64,000 nt of DNA. It comes from Mesorhizobium sp. INR15 (lineage in GTDB: Bacteria > Pseudomonadota > Alphaproteobacteria > Rhizobiales > Rhizobiaceae). Below the pieces are notes generated by a model, which was not told the origin of the DNA, searched no databases, and saw only the letters and a list, made by a program, of their open reading frames with translations. Below, piece after piece: positions 1 through 7,824 of this stretch (within the stretch, counting starts at the first letter, position 1; each line of letters begins with the position of its first letter). The stretch lies in the NCBI RefSeq assembly GCF_015500075.1, contig NZ_CP045496.1, positions 3,110,001 through 3,174,000 on the forward strand, written 5' to 3'. Both the position numbers and the translations under genes were made by a program.

Positions 1-732
1 CTGGCGGTCGGCGCACCGCTTGGAACGATGCTCTTCGGTCGATACGGCTTTGCGGCCATCGGCCTCGCGACCACAATCGTCCCCATAGCTACTCTGGCGC
101 TGGTCCTGCCTCTCAGGGGCGTGGAGCCAAAACCCCAGGCCAAGCGCCCCTTTGCCGCCGTGGCAAAGGCAGTCTGGTTGCCGGGCCTTGCGCTGTCATT
201 TGGAAGTCTCGGCTTTGGCGCGATGACCTCGTTTGCAATTCTGCTGTTCGTCGATCGCGGCTGGCAGCCGGCCTGGGCATCGTTCACGGCCTTTGCACTT
301 GCCTTCATCATGGCGCGGCTTGTCCTCGGCCATCTCGCGGACAGGATCGGCGGCGCAAAGGTGGCTCTGGTCTTCGTGCTTGTCGAAGCCGTCGGCCAAT
401 GCCTGATCTGGGCCGCGCCCTCAGCGTGGCTCGGGTTCGTGGGAGCCGTGCTGACAGGGTTTGGCTTCTCGCTCGTCTACCCCGCACTTGGACTGGAGGC
501 CGTGCGCCGCGCACCGCCGGAAAGCCGAGGCCTGGCCATGGGCGTCTACACCGCGTTCCTCGATGTCTCGATGGGTATTCTGAGCCCTCTATTGGGCTTG
601 ATTGGAAGCATTGCCGGGCTCGGCGCGGTCTTCCTTTCCAGTTTCATCCTTTTGCTGTGCACGGTCCCGCTCGCGGTCTGGCTGCTCATCCATCCCATTT
701 CACCCAATCGACAAGGAGAAAATCATGACTGA
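1..732 (+). CDS. MFS transporter, C-terminal part (5' end outside window)
   Basis: This is the C-terminal part of a major facilitator superfamily permease. The reading frame is open from base 1 and the first codons already encode a membrane helix, so the gene begins upstream of the window. About 243 residues are visible, with roughly seven hydrophobic segments and a basic loop of the type LADRIGG (near residue 115) that matches the MFS helix 2-3 or 8-9 loop. It overlaps the following dehydrogenase by 8 bases, so the two are probably co-transcribed and translationally coupled. The substrate cannot be read from the sequence. The dehydrogenase and tautomerase downstream suggest a small catabolic or detoxification operon, possibly export or import of the compound they act on. 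Confidence 0.85.
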   Translation: MAVGAPLGTMLFGRYGFAAIGLATTIVPIATLALVLPLRGVEPKPQAKRPFAAVAKAVWLPGLALSFGSLGFGAMTSFAILLFVDRGWQPAWASFTAFALAFIMARLVLGHLADRIGGAKVALVFVLVEAVGQCLIWAAPSAWLGFVGAVLTGFGFSLVYPALGLEAVRRAPPESRGLAMGVYTAFLDVSMGILSPLLGLIGSIAGLGAVFLSSFILLLCTVPLAVWLLIHPISPNRQGENHD

Positions 733-1465
733 GAACATCAAGGGCAAGGTCGTCGTTATCACCGGCGCCAGCAGCGGGCTGGGCGAGGCGGCCGCACGCC
801 TGCTTGCCAAAGAGGGCGCGAAACTGGTGCTGGGCGCGCGGCGCCTCGACCGGTTGCAGGCGCTGGCCACGGAGCTTTCGCTGGACAGTGACGCGGTCAT
901 GCGGACCGATGTGAGCAAGGCGGACGAGGTCAAGCGGCTGGTCGATCATGCGGTCAAGACACATGGCCGTGTCGACGTGATCATCAACAATGCCGGCCTG
1001 ATGCCGAGTTCGCTTCTCGAACATCTGCATGTCGAGGAATGGGATCGGATGATCGACGTCAACATCAAGGGCGTGCTCTACGGCATCGCCGCCGTGATGC
1101 CGCATATGAAAGCGCAGAAAAGCGGCCATATCATCAATGTGTCGTCGGTCGCCGGCCACAAGGTCGGGCCGGGCAGCGCGGTCTATGCCGCGACCAAGCA
1201 CGCGGTGCGCGTCATCTCGGAAGGGCTGCGCCAGGAAGTGAAACCGCACAACATCCGCACCACCATCATCTCGCCAGGTGCTGTGGCGACAGAGCTGCCC
1301 GACACGATTACCGACGCGGCTGTTGGCGCGGGCGTTCGCGCGCTTTATGAACGGGTGGCCATCCCGGCTGACGCTTTTGCCAGGGCTGTCGTGTTTGCCA
1401 TGAGCCAGCCCGAGAATGTCGACATCAACGAAATCCTGTTCCGCCCCACGGCGCAGGAATATTGA
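725..1465 (+). CDS. Short-chain dehydrogenase/reductase (SDR)
   Basis: This is a classical SDR oxidoreductase of 246 residues using NAD(P)H. The cofactor motif TGASSGLG lies at residues 13-20, the NNAG motif at 88-91, catalytic Ser at 140-141 and the YxxxK pair at Tyr154 and Lys158. An Arg pair near residue 39-40 after the second beta strand favours NADP(H). The start at 725 follows AAGGAGAA at good spacing and overlaps the permease stop codon. The ORF can be extended upstream to 602, but that would lie inside the permease gene. The next gene, a tautomerase, starts 14 bases after the stop. The substrate is unknown. The family resembles the clavulanate-dehydrogenase-like or serine-dehydrogenase-like SDRs, an assignment made only from overall look. 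Confidence 0.93.
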   Translation: MTENIKGKVVVITGASSGLGEAAARLLAKEGAKLVLGARRLDRLQALATELSLDSDAVMRTDVSKADEVKRLVDHAVKTHGRVDVIINNAGLMPSSLLEHLHVEEWDRMIDVNIKGVLYGIAAVMPHMKAQKSGHIINVSSVAGHKVGPGSAVYAATKHAVRVISEGLRQEVKPHNIRTTIISPGAVATELPDTITDAAVGAGVRALYERVAIPADAFARAVVFAMSQPENVDINEILFRPTAQEY

Positions 1466-1479
1466 TTGGGAATGCTGAA

Positions 1480-1710
1480 ATGCCTCACGTCATCGTCAAG
1501 CTCTACGCGGGCAGGTCCGAACAGCATAAGGCAGGGATAGCCGAGGCCGTCACCAAGGCCATCATGGAAAGCGCGGGCAGCGCGGAGCGTTCGATTTCCG
1601 TCAGTGTCGAAGACATCCAGCCGGAAGAGTGGGTCGAGCAGGTGTATCGGCCAGACATCATGGAAAAGATGGATCTGGTCTACAAAAAGCCCGGTTATGA
1701 CCCGCTCTGA
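1480..1710 (+). CDS. 4-oxalocrotonate tautomerase family protein
   Basis: This small enzyme of 76 residues belongs to the tautomerase superfamily, which uses the amino-terminal proline as catalytic base. I chose the start at 1480 because it places Pro directly after Met (MPHVIVKLYAGR). A longer ORF from 1462 would bury the proline and abolish activity. The beta-alpha-beta layout and the Arg at residue 12 (YAGR) fit the family, which works as trimers or hexamers of small subunits. It is the third gene of the permease-SDR-tautomerase run and may isomerise an unsaturated keto or enol intermediate made by the SDR. The stop is followed by about 220 bases without a gene. Confidence 0.88.
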   Translation: MPHVIVKLYAGRSEQHKAGIAEAVTKAIMESAGSAERSISVSVEDIQPEEWVEQVYRPDIMEKMDLVYKKPGYDPL

Positions 1711-1878
1711 GCGATGGCGGGCCGCTTGACGCGACACCGTTCCTGCGCCAGCTTGACGCCATGTTCATCTTTCCGTCCGCAGCCGCCCAGCGACGCCGCC
1801 GCGATGTATCGCGAGGCGGGACGCTGACCATGCGGCGACGAAGACCGGCACAATAAAGACCGGTTTGTTCTTTCCCAG

Positions 1879-1910
1879 CCCCGCCCGCGAAAAGCCGCCG
1901 GCGGGGTTTT
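1879..1910 (+). terminator. Rho-independent terminator
   Basis: A perfect 7-bp stem (CCCCGCC at 1879-1885, GGCGGGG at 1900-1906) is followed by TTTT. It closes the tautomerase operon and lies only 18 bases before the GNAT start. It could therefore also act as a leader element for that gene. The preceding 170 bases hold nothing else I recognise. Confidence 0.6.
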
Positions 1911-1928
1911 CATGTCTGGAGCCTGTAG

Positions 1929-2396
1929 ATGACCACCAATTCTTCCATTCAATTTCGGCGGGCCGACGCGGCGGATGCCGCGGCCATCACTGACATCGTG
2001 CGCGCGGCCTATGCCAAATGGGTGCCGGTGATCGGCCGCGAGCCGCTACCGATGCGCACCGATTACGACAAGGCCGTCGCCGGGCATCCATTCGACCTCG
2101 CCGTCGAGGGCGGCGTGATCCTGGGCATGATCGAAACCATGCTGGAAGACGATCATCTGTGGATCGAGAATGTCTGCGTGGCGCCACGCGCGCAGGGCAG
2201 GGGCATCGGCAGGCTGCTTCTGGAGCGGGCCGAGCGCAAGGCGATCGAGGCGAGGCGTCCGGAACTGCGCCTGCTGACCAATGGCGCTTTCGAGGCCAAT
2301 GTGTCGCTCTACAGGAAGCTTGGCTATGTCATCGATCGCGAAGAGCCGTTCATGAACGGCACGACGGTCTATATGAGCAAGCGGCTGATAGGCTGA
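1929..2396 (+). CDS. GNAT family N-acetyltransferase
   Basis: This GCN5-related acetyltransferase of 155 residues transfers acetyl from acetyl-CoA to an unknown amine. The pyrophosphate-binding motif A is QGRGIG at residues 89-94, after the beta-4 strand ENVCVAP. The C-terminal part FEANVSLYRKLGY is the usual alpha-4/beta-6 region. Length and architecture are complete. It stands alone after the tautomerase operon terminator and before a repeat-rich spacer. Nothing nearby identifies the substrate. Confidence 0.9.
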   Translation: MTTNSSIQFRRADAADAAAITDIVRAAYAKWVPVIGREPLPMRTDYDKAVAGHPFDLAVEGGVILGMIETMLEDDHLWIENVCVAPRAQGRGIGRLLLERAERKAIEARRPELRLLTNGAFEANVSLYRKLGYVIDREEPFMNGTTVYMSKRLIG

Positions 2397-2463
2397 TCCG
2401 GGCGGCGGCTGGATGCTGATCGTTGTGTCCTTCGGCCAGAGCGTAAACGCTTCGAAAGCAGGA

Positions 2464-2632
2464 CTCTACGGCGCCCCCCTCTGTCCTGCCGGACATCTCC
2501 CCCACAAGGAGGGAGATTGGCGGTTTTGCCGCCGGCTTTCCTTCTGCGACGTTGGAGATCGGTGAAGGCCGCAATCATAGCCGATCTCCCCCCAAATGAG
2601 GGAGATGTCCGGCAGGACAGAGGGGGGCGCGA
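2464..2632. repeat. RIME-type intergenic palindrome pair
   Basis: Two long arms face each other. The left arm around 2466-2520 reads CCCCCTCTGTCCTGCCGGAC followed by an ATCTCCC-x-GGGAGAT hairpin. The right arm around 2580-2632 repeats the same text in reverse complement. The layout matches the rhizobial intergenic mosaic elements. Each half is itself a hairpin, so the RNA would fold on both strands. It fills most of the gap between the GNAT gene and the aldehyde dehydrogenase. Confidence 0.75.
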
Positions 2633-2841
2633 AGGAATGAGGCGGCGGTTTTTCCCCGCTTCGGACAAGTATCGTGGCCTGCCCCGGTAGGACGGCAGCA
2701 CATCGCGCATTCTGGCTCAATGACTGGCGCGCTGGCTTAACGCTTTCGGGGGTTGCGTTTGACAGCGCCGTTCGCGCATCGTTATCTCTAGCCCCATATC
2801 ACGGCCGAAACGGCCTCGCGGCACATCCCAGGGAGAAGATC

Positions 2842-4275
2842 ATGTCACACAATTTGCAGTTCTACATCGATGGCGCGTGGGTGGATCCGGTTGTTCCCAA
2901 CACGCTCGATGTCATCGATCCGTCGAATGAAGACGCTTTCGCGCAGATCTCGCTCGGTTCCAAGGCCGATGTCGACAAGGCCGTGGCCGCCGCCAAGCGC
3001 GCTTTCAACATATACGGGTTTACCGAGGTCGGCGAGCGGCTCGACCTGTTGAACCGCATCATCGAGGTCTACAAGAAGCGCAGCGCCGATCTGGCGGTTG
3101 CCGTGTCGCGCGAAATGGGCGCGCCGCGCCAGATGGCGCTCGACAGCCAGGTCGGCATTGGCCTGGCCCATCTCATGAAGATCGCCGAAGTGCTGAAGAG
3201 CTTTGAGTTTCGCCACGTCAAGGGCAGTTCGCTGATCGTCAAGGAACCCATCGGCGTCGTCGGCCTGATCACGCCGTGGAACTGGCCACTGAACCAGATC
3301 ACCTGCAAGGTGGGGCCGGCACTCGCAGCCGGCTGCACCATGGTGCTCAAGCCGTCGGAAATCGCGCCGATCGACGCCATCATCTTCGCCGAAATCCTCG
3401 ACGAGGCCGGCGTGCCGAAGGGCGTGTTCAACCTGGTCAATGGTGATGGCCCGGGCGTCGGCCAGGCGCTGTCCAGCCATCCCGACATCGACATGATGTC
3501 GTTCACGGGTTCGACCCGCGCCGGCATCATGGTGGCCAAGGCCGCCGCCGACACGGTCAAGCGCGTGCATCAGGAACTCGGCGGCAAGTCCGCCAACATC
3601 CTGTTCCCCGATGTCGACCTGGCAAGCGCCGTGAGCAAGGGCGTCGCCGGCTGCTTCAGCAACAGCGGCCAGTCCTGCAACGCGCCGACACGCATGTTCG
3701 TGCCGCGTGACCGTCATGACGAAGCCGCCGGCTACGCCAAGACGGCGGCGGAAAAATTCACTGTCGGCCCCGCCGATGGCGCCAACACCAAGCTTGGCCC
3801 TGTCGTCAGCCAGCTCCAGTTTGACAAGATCCAGGACCTGATCCAGGCCGGCATCGATGAAGGCGCAACGCTGGTAGCGGGCGGCCCCGGCCGGCCGGCC
3901 GAACTCAACCGCGGCTACTATGTCCGGCCGACCGTGTTCGCCGACGTCACCCATGACATGCGCATCGCGCGCGAGGAAATCTTCGGCCCAGTGCTGGCGA
4001 TCATGCCTTATGACAGCGTCGAAGAGGTGGTCACCACCGCCAACGACACCGTCTATGGCCTCGCCTCCTATATCCAGGCCAAGGACATCCAGAAGGCACG
4101 CGAAGTCGCCGCCCGCATGCGCACCGGCAATGTCTACATCAACTATCCGACCTGGGACGCCGGCCTGCCGTTCGGCGGCTACAAGCAGTCTGGCAACGGC
4201 CGCGAATATGCCGAATATGGTCTGGAGGATTTCCTCGAGATCAAGGGCATCGCCGGTTATGAGGCGGCCGAGTAG
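2842..4275 (+). CDS. NAD(P)+-dependent aldehyde dehydrogenase
   Basis: This enzyme of 477 residues oxidises an aldehyde to the acid. The oxyanion-hole region is TPWNWP (Asn147), the cofactor loop is FTGSTRAG (221-228), the general base is Glu245 in QELGGKS and the nucleophile is Cys279 in NSGQSCN. The start at 2842 follows GGGAGAAG. A longer ORF from 2674 runs back into the repeat and is not supported. It has the length of the bacterial broad-specificity (DhaS/BADH-like) class. It stands as a single gene between a repeat and a likely terminator. The natural aldehyde cannot be told from context. Confidence 0.93.
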   Translation: MSHNLQFYIDGAWVDPVVPNTLDVIDPSNEDAFAQISLGSKADVDKAVAAAKRAFNIYGFTEVGERLDLLNRIIEVYKKRSADLAVAVSREMGAPRQMALDSQVGIGLAHLMKIAEVLKSFEFRHVKGSSLIVKEPIGVVGLITPWNWPLNQITCKVGPALAAGCTMVLKPSEIAPIDAIIFAEILDEAGVPKGVFNLVNGDGPGVGQALSSHPDIDMMSFTGSTRAGIMVAKAAADTVKRVHQELGGKSANILFPDVDLASAVSKGVAGCFSNSGQSCNAPTRMFVPRDRHDEAAGYAKTAAEKFTVGPADGANTKLGPVVSQLQFDKIQDLIQAGIDEGATLVAGGPGRPAELNRGYYVRPTVFADVTHDMRIAREEIFGPVLAIMPYDSVEEVVTTANDTVYGLASYIQAKDIQKAREVAARMRTGNVYINYPTWDAGLPFGGYKQSGNGREYAEYGLEDFLEIKGIAGYEAAE

Positions 4276-4322
4276 TCAAGGCTTTACGGGCCGGCGGCAG
4301 ACGCCAGCCCAACGCAATCCAG

Positions 4323-4356
4323 GGGCGCGGTCGACATGGTCGGCCGCGCCCTTGTC
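4323..4356 (+). terminator. Likely terminator of the aldehyde dehydrogenase gene
   Basis: An 8-bp perfect stem (GGGCGCGG at 4323-4330, CCGCGCCC at 4344-4351) is followed by a moderately T-rich stretch, TTGTCGTTAT. It sits 48 bases after the stop codon and between convergent genes. Confidence 0.45.
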
Positions 4357-4450
4357 GTTATCCAAGTCCGGCCTGCAAGGCGAAGGTGCTGAGCAAGTAG
4401 GCTGCCGGGTGATCCAGAAGCTCGCAATGAAACGCAGGCGCTGCCATGCT

Positions 4451-4960
4451 TCAGGAGTTTGTTCGGCGTGCGAAGTGTTCATAAGTCACTTGCCAGCGGT
4501 CGCTCTCGGCGGATCTCTCCTCGCCGATCCAATGGAAGCTGTTGTGCGTGATCTTGGTGAACCGCCACCGGGTTTGCAGACCGCGTGAGTCATTGCCGAT
4601 CTGCACGATGTCCTTGCCTTCGGCTCGTCCGATCTGGCGCGAGTGGTCCTGGTTGATTGGATCATTCCAGATGATATGCCAGCCACCGAGCCCGGGATCG
4701 AAGATGCGTAAAGTGGTGCCATACATGGTGGATGGCGCGGGACGCTTGGGCCTGATCCAGATGTCCTGAATCGCCCGGCCGTCGAGTACCCAGCCGAAAT
4801 GGCATTCTCCGGTCCATTTCTGGATTGTTCCGTCGTCGAGGTGATGGACAGTGTCCATTTCCCAGCCGCCGATCAACCATCCATACAGATCCATGTCCGT
4901 CGCTCTGTCGGCGGTAGGACCTTCAGACGCGAGAGCGGTGAGAAACGTGGAAATCATCAT
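4451..4960 (-). CDS. DUF1579-like hypothetical protein
   Basis: This is a cytoplasmic protein of 169 residues with no signal peptide or helix-rich membrane part. The pattern of alternating Trp, Gly and charged residues (IGGWEMDTV near 31, GWVLDGRAIQDIW near 56, WHIIWNDP near 93) resembles the lipocalin-like beta-barrel proteins annotated as DUF1579, which have no settled function. It is convergent with the aldehyde dehydrogenase and divergent from the RES/Xre pair. The N-terminus could begin at the second Met. The 225 bases upstream contain no other gene. Confidence 0.65.
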   Translation of the reverse strand: MMISTFLTALASEGPTADRATDMDLYGWLIGGWEMDTVHHLDDGTIQKWTGECHFGWVLDGRAIQDIWIRPKRPAPSTMYGTTLRIFDPGLGGWHIIWNDPINQDHSRQIGRAEGKDIVQIGNDSRGLQTRWRFTKITHNSFHWIGEERSAESDRWQVTYEHFARRTNS

Positions 4961-5134
4961 GAGTTTCTCCCAGTGGACAAGTGGGCAGCGCCAAGAAGCT
5001 GGAACATTGCTGTCGGAATTGTTGCGGCGATGTGGGTTCTGGTCTTGGGAGAAATTGCTAAAATCCCCTCGTCACACGTTCGAAATTGGGATCAAGTCCG
5101 GCGCAACTGCCCCGACATCTTGTGAACCTCGTTC

Positions 5135-5162
5135 TTGCCAATTGGCAGATACATGCTATATA
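5135..5162 (+). promoter_or_regulatory. Promoter and palindromic operator of the Xre-RES pair
   Basis: A TTGCCA box (5135-5140) and a TATATA box (5157-5162) are separated by 16 bases, which fits a housekeeping promoter. The -35 box is embedded in a perfect 12-bp palindrome, TGCCAATTGGCA at 5136-5147. The antitoxin start is 24 bases after the -10 box. Autoregulation by the antitoxin or the complex at this dyad is an inference from how toxin-antitoxin operons usually work. Confidence 0.5.
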
Positions 5163-5185
5163 TATGCCATTAGCGAGGTCTAAAC

Positions 5186-5596
5186 ATGCAGTTGCAATCC
5201 ATAGTCACGACACCAGCCACGGTTGGCGCAGCCATCTCGGATGAGGAGGCCGGCGCCCTGGCGCGCACCACGGTCAATCTGTTCAAGGCCTGGAGCCTCA
5301 CCGATTTCGAGGCCTGTGTGCTGCTTGGCGGCATTTCGGCCCGCACCTGGGCGCGCTGGAAAGAGGGTGGCGTCGGGCGGATCGACCGCGACCTGCGCAC
5401 CCGCATGGCGCACCTCATGGGCATTCACAAAGGCCTGCGTTATCTCTTCACGGAGCCGGCGCGGGGCTATGCCTGGATCCGCAAGCCCAACGCGACCTTC
5501 GCCGGCCAGTCGGCGCTCGACCTCATGCTGCGCGGCGACATCGCCGATCTCGCGGCGATGCGTGAATGGCTCGATGCGGAGCGCGGTGCATGGTGA
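5186..5596 (+). CDS. Xre/MbcA/ParS-type antitoxin of a RES toxin
   Basis: This protein of 136 residues has the architecture of antitoxins partnered with RES toxins. An N-terminal helix-turn-helix-like part lies around residues 28-60 (FEACVLLGGISARTWARWKEG), and a C-terminal toxin-binding DUF2384 part contains the ALDLMLRGDIADLAAMREWLD segment typical of the family. Its stop codon overlaps the toxin start (ATGGTGA), giving tight coupling. Family members bind their own promoter, and a palindrome overlapping the -35 box is present here. The expected role is neutralising the NAD-consuming RES partner. Confidence 0.88.
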   Translation: MQLQSIVTTPATVGAAISDEEAGALARTTVNLFKAWSLTDFEACVLLGGISARTWARWKEGGVGRIDRDLRTRMAHLMGIHKGLRYLFTEPARGYAWIRKPNATFAGQSALDLMLRGDIADLAAMREWLDAERGAW

Positions 5597-6288
5597 GTGG
5601 GCTCGCGGTCCGGCGCCGCGTCCACTGGCCCCAGACTTTTCGCATCATCCGCTCCATCCATCCGCCGATCGACCTCTTCGAGGACATTGCCGATCCGCGC
5701 GATTGGGAAGCACTGGCTTCGGTCGAGGAGAAGACCAACCCGCGTATCCGCAACGAGATCGGCGATATCGGCAAGGTTTCGGCGGCAAGGCGGGTTTCGG
5801 GGCCGGGTTCCAGCTTCGTGATGGCGCCCTTCGTGCATTGCTCCACCTTGAGGCCCGGACGGTTTTCGGACGGCAGCTACGGCATCTATTATGCCGGCGA
5901 CAGCGAGGATGTCGCACTCGCCGAGACCATTCATCATCATCAGAAATTCATGCGCGCCACCAGCGAAGCGCCCGGCTGGACGGCGGATTTCCGTGTGTTG
6001 ATCGGCAGCGTCGACCGTGAGCTCGATGACGTGAACGCGGTGCCCGGCGTGCTCGACCCCGACGACTACGCTGCCTCGCAGGCGGAAGGGCGCGCCTTGC
6101 GGGCCGCCGGCAGCGACGGGCTGGTGTGGAACAGCGTGCGCATTGCGGGCGGAGCCTGCATCGGCATCTTCTGGCCCGATGTCATCAGCGTGCCCGTCCA
6201 GGGCCGCCACTACAGCTATCACTGGGACGGCGGGCGCGTCGATTTCGTGCGCCAGCACGATACGGGCAAAGTGCTGGAAGTTGTCTGA
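5590..6288 (+). CDS. RES-domain toxin
   Basis: This protein of 232 residues contains the RES domain, whose studied members degrade NAD+. The motif arginine and tyrosine are in RFSDGSYGIYYAG (about residues 92-104), the glutamate in ALAETIHHH (about 112-120), and the serine in GLVWNSVR (about 177-184). I chose the start at 5590 because it overlaps the antitoxin stop. A start at 5566 would extend further into the antitoxin gene. The protein is longer than minimal RES toxins, with an N-terminal region of about 80 residues containing RIIRSIHPP. All signature residues look intact. Confidence 0.88.
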   Translation: MVSGLAVRRRVHWPQTFRIIRSIHPPIDLFEDIADPRDWEALASVEEKTNPRIRNEIGDIGKVSAARRVSGPGSSFVMAPFVHCSTLRPGRFSDGSYGIYYAGDSEDVALAETIHHHQKFMRATSEAPGWTADFRVLIGSVDRELDDVNAVPGVLDPDDYAASQAEGRALRAAGSDGLVWNSVRIAGGACIGIFWPDVISVPVQGRHYSYHWDGGRVDFVRQHDTGKVLEVV

Positions 6289-6428
6289 GGCCGGCCCGGC
6301 GCCGGACCTGGCCGTGATCTCGATAGCGGCGACTGGGACCGCAGATACGGGCATCTGCGCACGCAGCCGGAGTTTGACGGTTCGCTGAAGCTGGTGATCA
6401 GACGAGGCCGAGCAGCGCCGCGCCGGTC

Positions 6429-6815
6429 TCAGCCAAATGTAAACGCAAAAGCCTGCGCGCCCACATCGAGGAACTGGATCTCGAATAGTCGGCCGCCGAC
6501 CGCACCGCTTTGCCGGACGAGCTGGTAGAGCCGCTGGTCTGACATGGTGCCATCGCCGTTCTCGTCTATGTAGGCGCCGTGATCTGCGCCCGGCGCCTTG
6601 CCATCGACCAGAACCTTGAAGCGCGGCGGCTTGTCGTCGGCTGAGGGACCGAGCACCAGATGCAGGTCGCGGGCGTGGAACCGGCAGGTGATTGCGCCGC
6701 CCGGCTGGTTCAGCGTGGCGTTATCCTTGCATACCGTCCAATCGCCTTTTGGACGGTATGCATTGGGCCTCAGGCGGTTGCGGATCTGAAGCTCAGCGCG
6801 AGGCCGTTCATGCAA
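6429..6815 (-). pseudogene. Orphan C-terminal domain of a DipZ/TlpA-like protein
   Basis: The 128-residue frame matches only the last domain of DipZ-type membrane thioredoxins (CcdA, thioredoxin and C-terminal carbohydrate-binding-like domain). The telltale segments are GDWTV, FHARDLHLVLGP, VDGKAPGADHG, QRLYQLVRQSG and FEIQFLDVGAQAFAFTFG at the very end. The CcdA membrane part and the CxxC thioredoxin part are missing upstream. That space is occupied by msrB, whose 3' end it overlaps in another frame. Without its own signal peptide it is probably a remnant, although it lies in the same direction as msrB and may still be transcribed. A 13-bp inverted repeat sits at its upstream edge. Confidence 0.65.
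6728..6762. repeat. 13-bp perfect inverted repeat at the dipZ-remnant boundary
   Basis: TGCATACCGTCCA at 6728-6740 is repeated in reverse complement at 6750-6762 with a 9-base loop. It lies just downstream of the msrB stop codon and inside the frame of the DipZ remnant. There is no T-run, so it is not a standard terminator. It could be an RNA-stabilising hairpin or a recombination scar. Confidence 0.6.
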
Positions 6816-7258
6816 TAGCGCAGGCCGGTCGGCTTGGGGCCATCGTCGAAGACATGGCCGAGATGGCCGCCGCAGCGGCGGCAGCTGACCGCGGTGCGGT
6901 CCATGCCGAGCGACTTGTCATCATCAGTGACGATTGCATTGGTCAAGGGCTGCCAGAAGCTTGGCCAGCCGGTGCCGCTATCGAACTTTGTTTCGGAGGA
7001 GAACGCGTCCAGGCTGCAGCCCGCGCATGTGAACGTGCCTTTGCGATGCTCCTTGAGAAGCGGGCTGGAATAGGGTTGTTCGGTGCCGCTCTGCCGCAAC
7101 ACGACATAGCGCTTCGCGCCGAGCAGCTTTTTCCATTCGGCGTCGGTGTGCGTGACCTCGAAGGCCTTGGCGGCACGGGCGTTCGGTATGCGCCATCCCA
7201 GAACCACCGCAGCCAGTCCGGCGCCGCTGTTCATCAAAACAGATCGTCTCGTCACCAT
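6770..7258 (-). CDS. msrB: Exported peptide-methionine (R)-S-oxide reductase
   Basis: This enzyme of 162 residues reduces methionine-R-sulfoxide in proteins. Zinc is held by Cys78, Cys81, Cys126 and Cys129 (CAGC and CRRC), and the catalytic Cys149 lies in the RYCMN motif. The start at 7258 gives an N-terminus MVTRRSVLMNS with a twin-arginine pair, a hydrophobic stretch and ARA before residue 31, so this form is probably exported by Tat. A longer ORF to 7558 has no support. It is preceded by a sigma-factor-like element matching that of the bufferin operon and followed by a DipZ remnant, which suggests a role in periplasmic oxidative damage. Confidence 0.92.
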   Translation of the reverse strand: MVTRRSVLMNSGAGLAAVVLGWRIPNARAAKAFEVTHTDAEWKKLLGAKRYVVLRQSGTEQPYSSPLLKEHRKGTFTCAGCSLDAFSSETKFDSGTGWPSFWQPLTNAIVTDDDKSLGMDRTAVSCRRCGGHLGHVFDDGPKPTGLRYCMNGLALSFRSATA

Positions 7259-7304
7259 ATCGTCTCTCCCCGTCGTCGTTCTTGTGGCAGTCTCCAGTGA
7301 GAGG

Positions 7305-7330
7305 TACGAAGCTGGACGTCGTATTGTTAC
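7305..7330 (-). promoter_or_regulatory. ECF-sigma-like promoter of msrB
   Basis: Read on the minus strand, GTAACA (7330-7325) is followed after exactly 16 bases by CGTA (7308-7305). The -35 part and spacing are identical to the element before the bufferin precursor gene, where the -10 part is CGAA. The -10 lies 47 bases before the msrB start. The Caulobacter SigF consensus is GTAACC-N16-CGAA from established work. Its use here is inferred. Confidence 0.5.
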
Positions 7331-7379
7331 GACCGCGAAGCCGTTCACATCTAATTGACCAACAGGACACCACCGGCCC

Positions 7380-7817
7380 ATGAACGCGCATGATGGCTCA
7401 TTGTCCGCACAAGGCGACACCTGGCCCGCGCGGGCATGGATCGGCAATTGGCACGTCCGCCGCAAACTGATCGACTTCAGCGGCGGCGCAAGCTGCGTCT
7501 TTTCCGGGCAGGCCACGGTGACGGAGACGGCGTTCTCGGAAAGTGGCGAGGTACGCATCGGTGGCCGGATCTTGACGGCGAGCCGCAGCTACAGGCTGGA
7601 GGTGCGGGATGGCTCGGTGCTTGTCTTTCGGGGAAGTGATGCGTTCATCAGCCTTGACGGACAGCCGTCGCAGATCGCCCGCCATCAGTGTGGCGCCGAC
7701 CTATATAGCGGACGTTTCTTCTTTCGTGGCATCGACGAATGGGCCGAAGCATGGCGGGTCAAAGGCCCGCGCAAGAATTACGCGAGCCTCAGCCAGTTCC
7801 GGCGTCTTGGTGCTTAG
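7380..7817 (+). CDS. DUF6314 family protein
   Basis: This soluble protein of 145 residues resembles the DUF6314 family. The segments WIGNWHVRRKLIDFSGG near the N-terminus, FRGSDAFISLDG in the middle and WRVKGPRKNYASLSQFRRL at the end are characteristic. The family looks like a lipocalin-type beta barrel and has no assigned function. It is divergent from msrB, with 121 bases between them, and ends 7 bases from the convergent DoxX gene. Confidence 0.75.
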   Translation: MNAHDGSLSAQGDTWPARAWIGNWHVRRKLIDFSGGASCVFSGQATVTETAFSESGEVRIGGRILTASRSYRLEVRDGSVLVFRGSDAFISLDGQPSQIARHQCGADLYSGRFFFRGIDEWAEAWRVKGPRKNYASLSQFRRLGA

Positions 7818-7824
7818 CGGCGCG

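Noticed and set aside
2464..2632. Could the facing repeats be a CRISPR array?
   Set aside because: There are only two inverted arms rather than regularly spaced direct repeats, and no cas genes are near.
2845..3954. Open frame of 369 codons opposite the aldehyde dehydrogenase
   Set aside because: It is the shadow of a fully recognisable enzyme and has no ribosome site.
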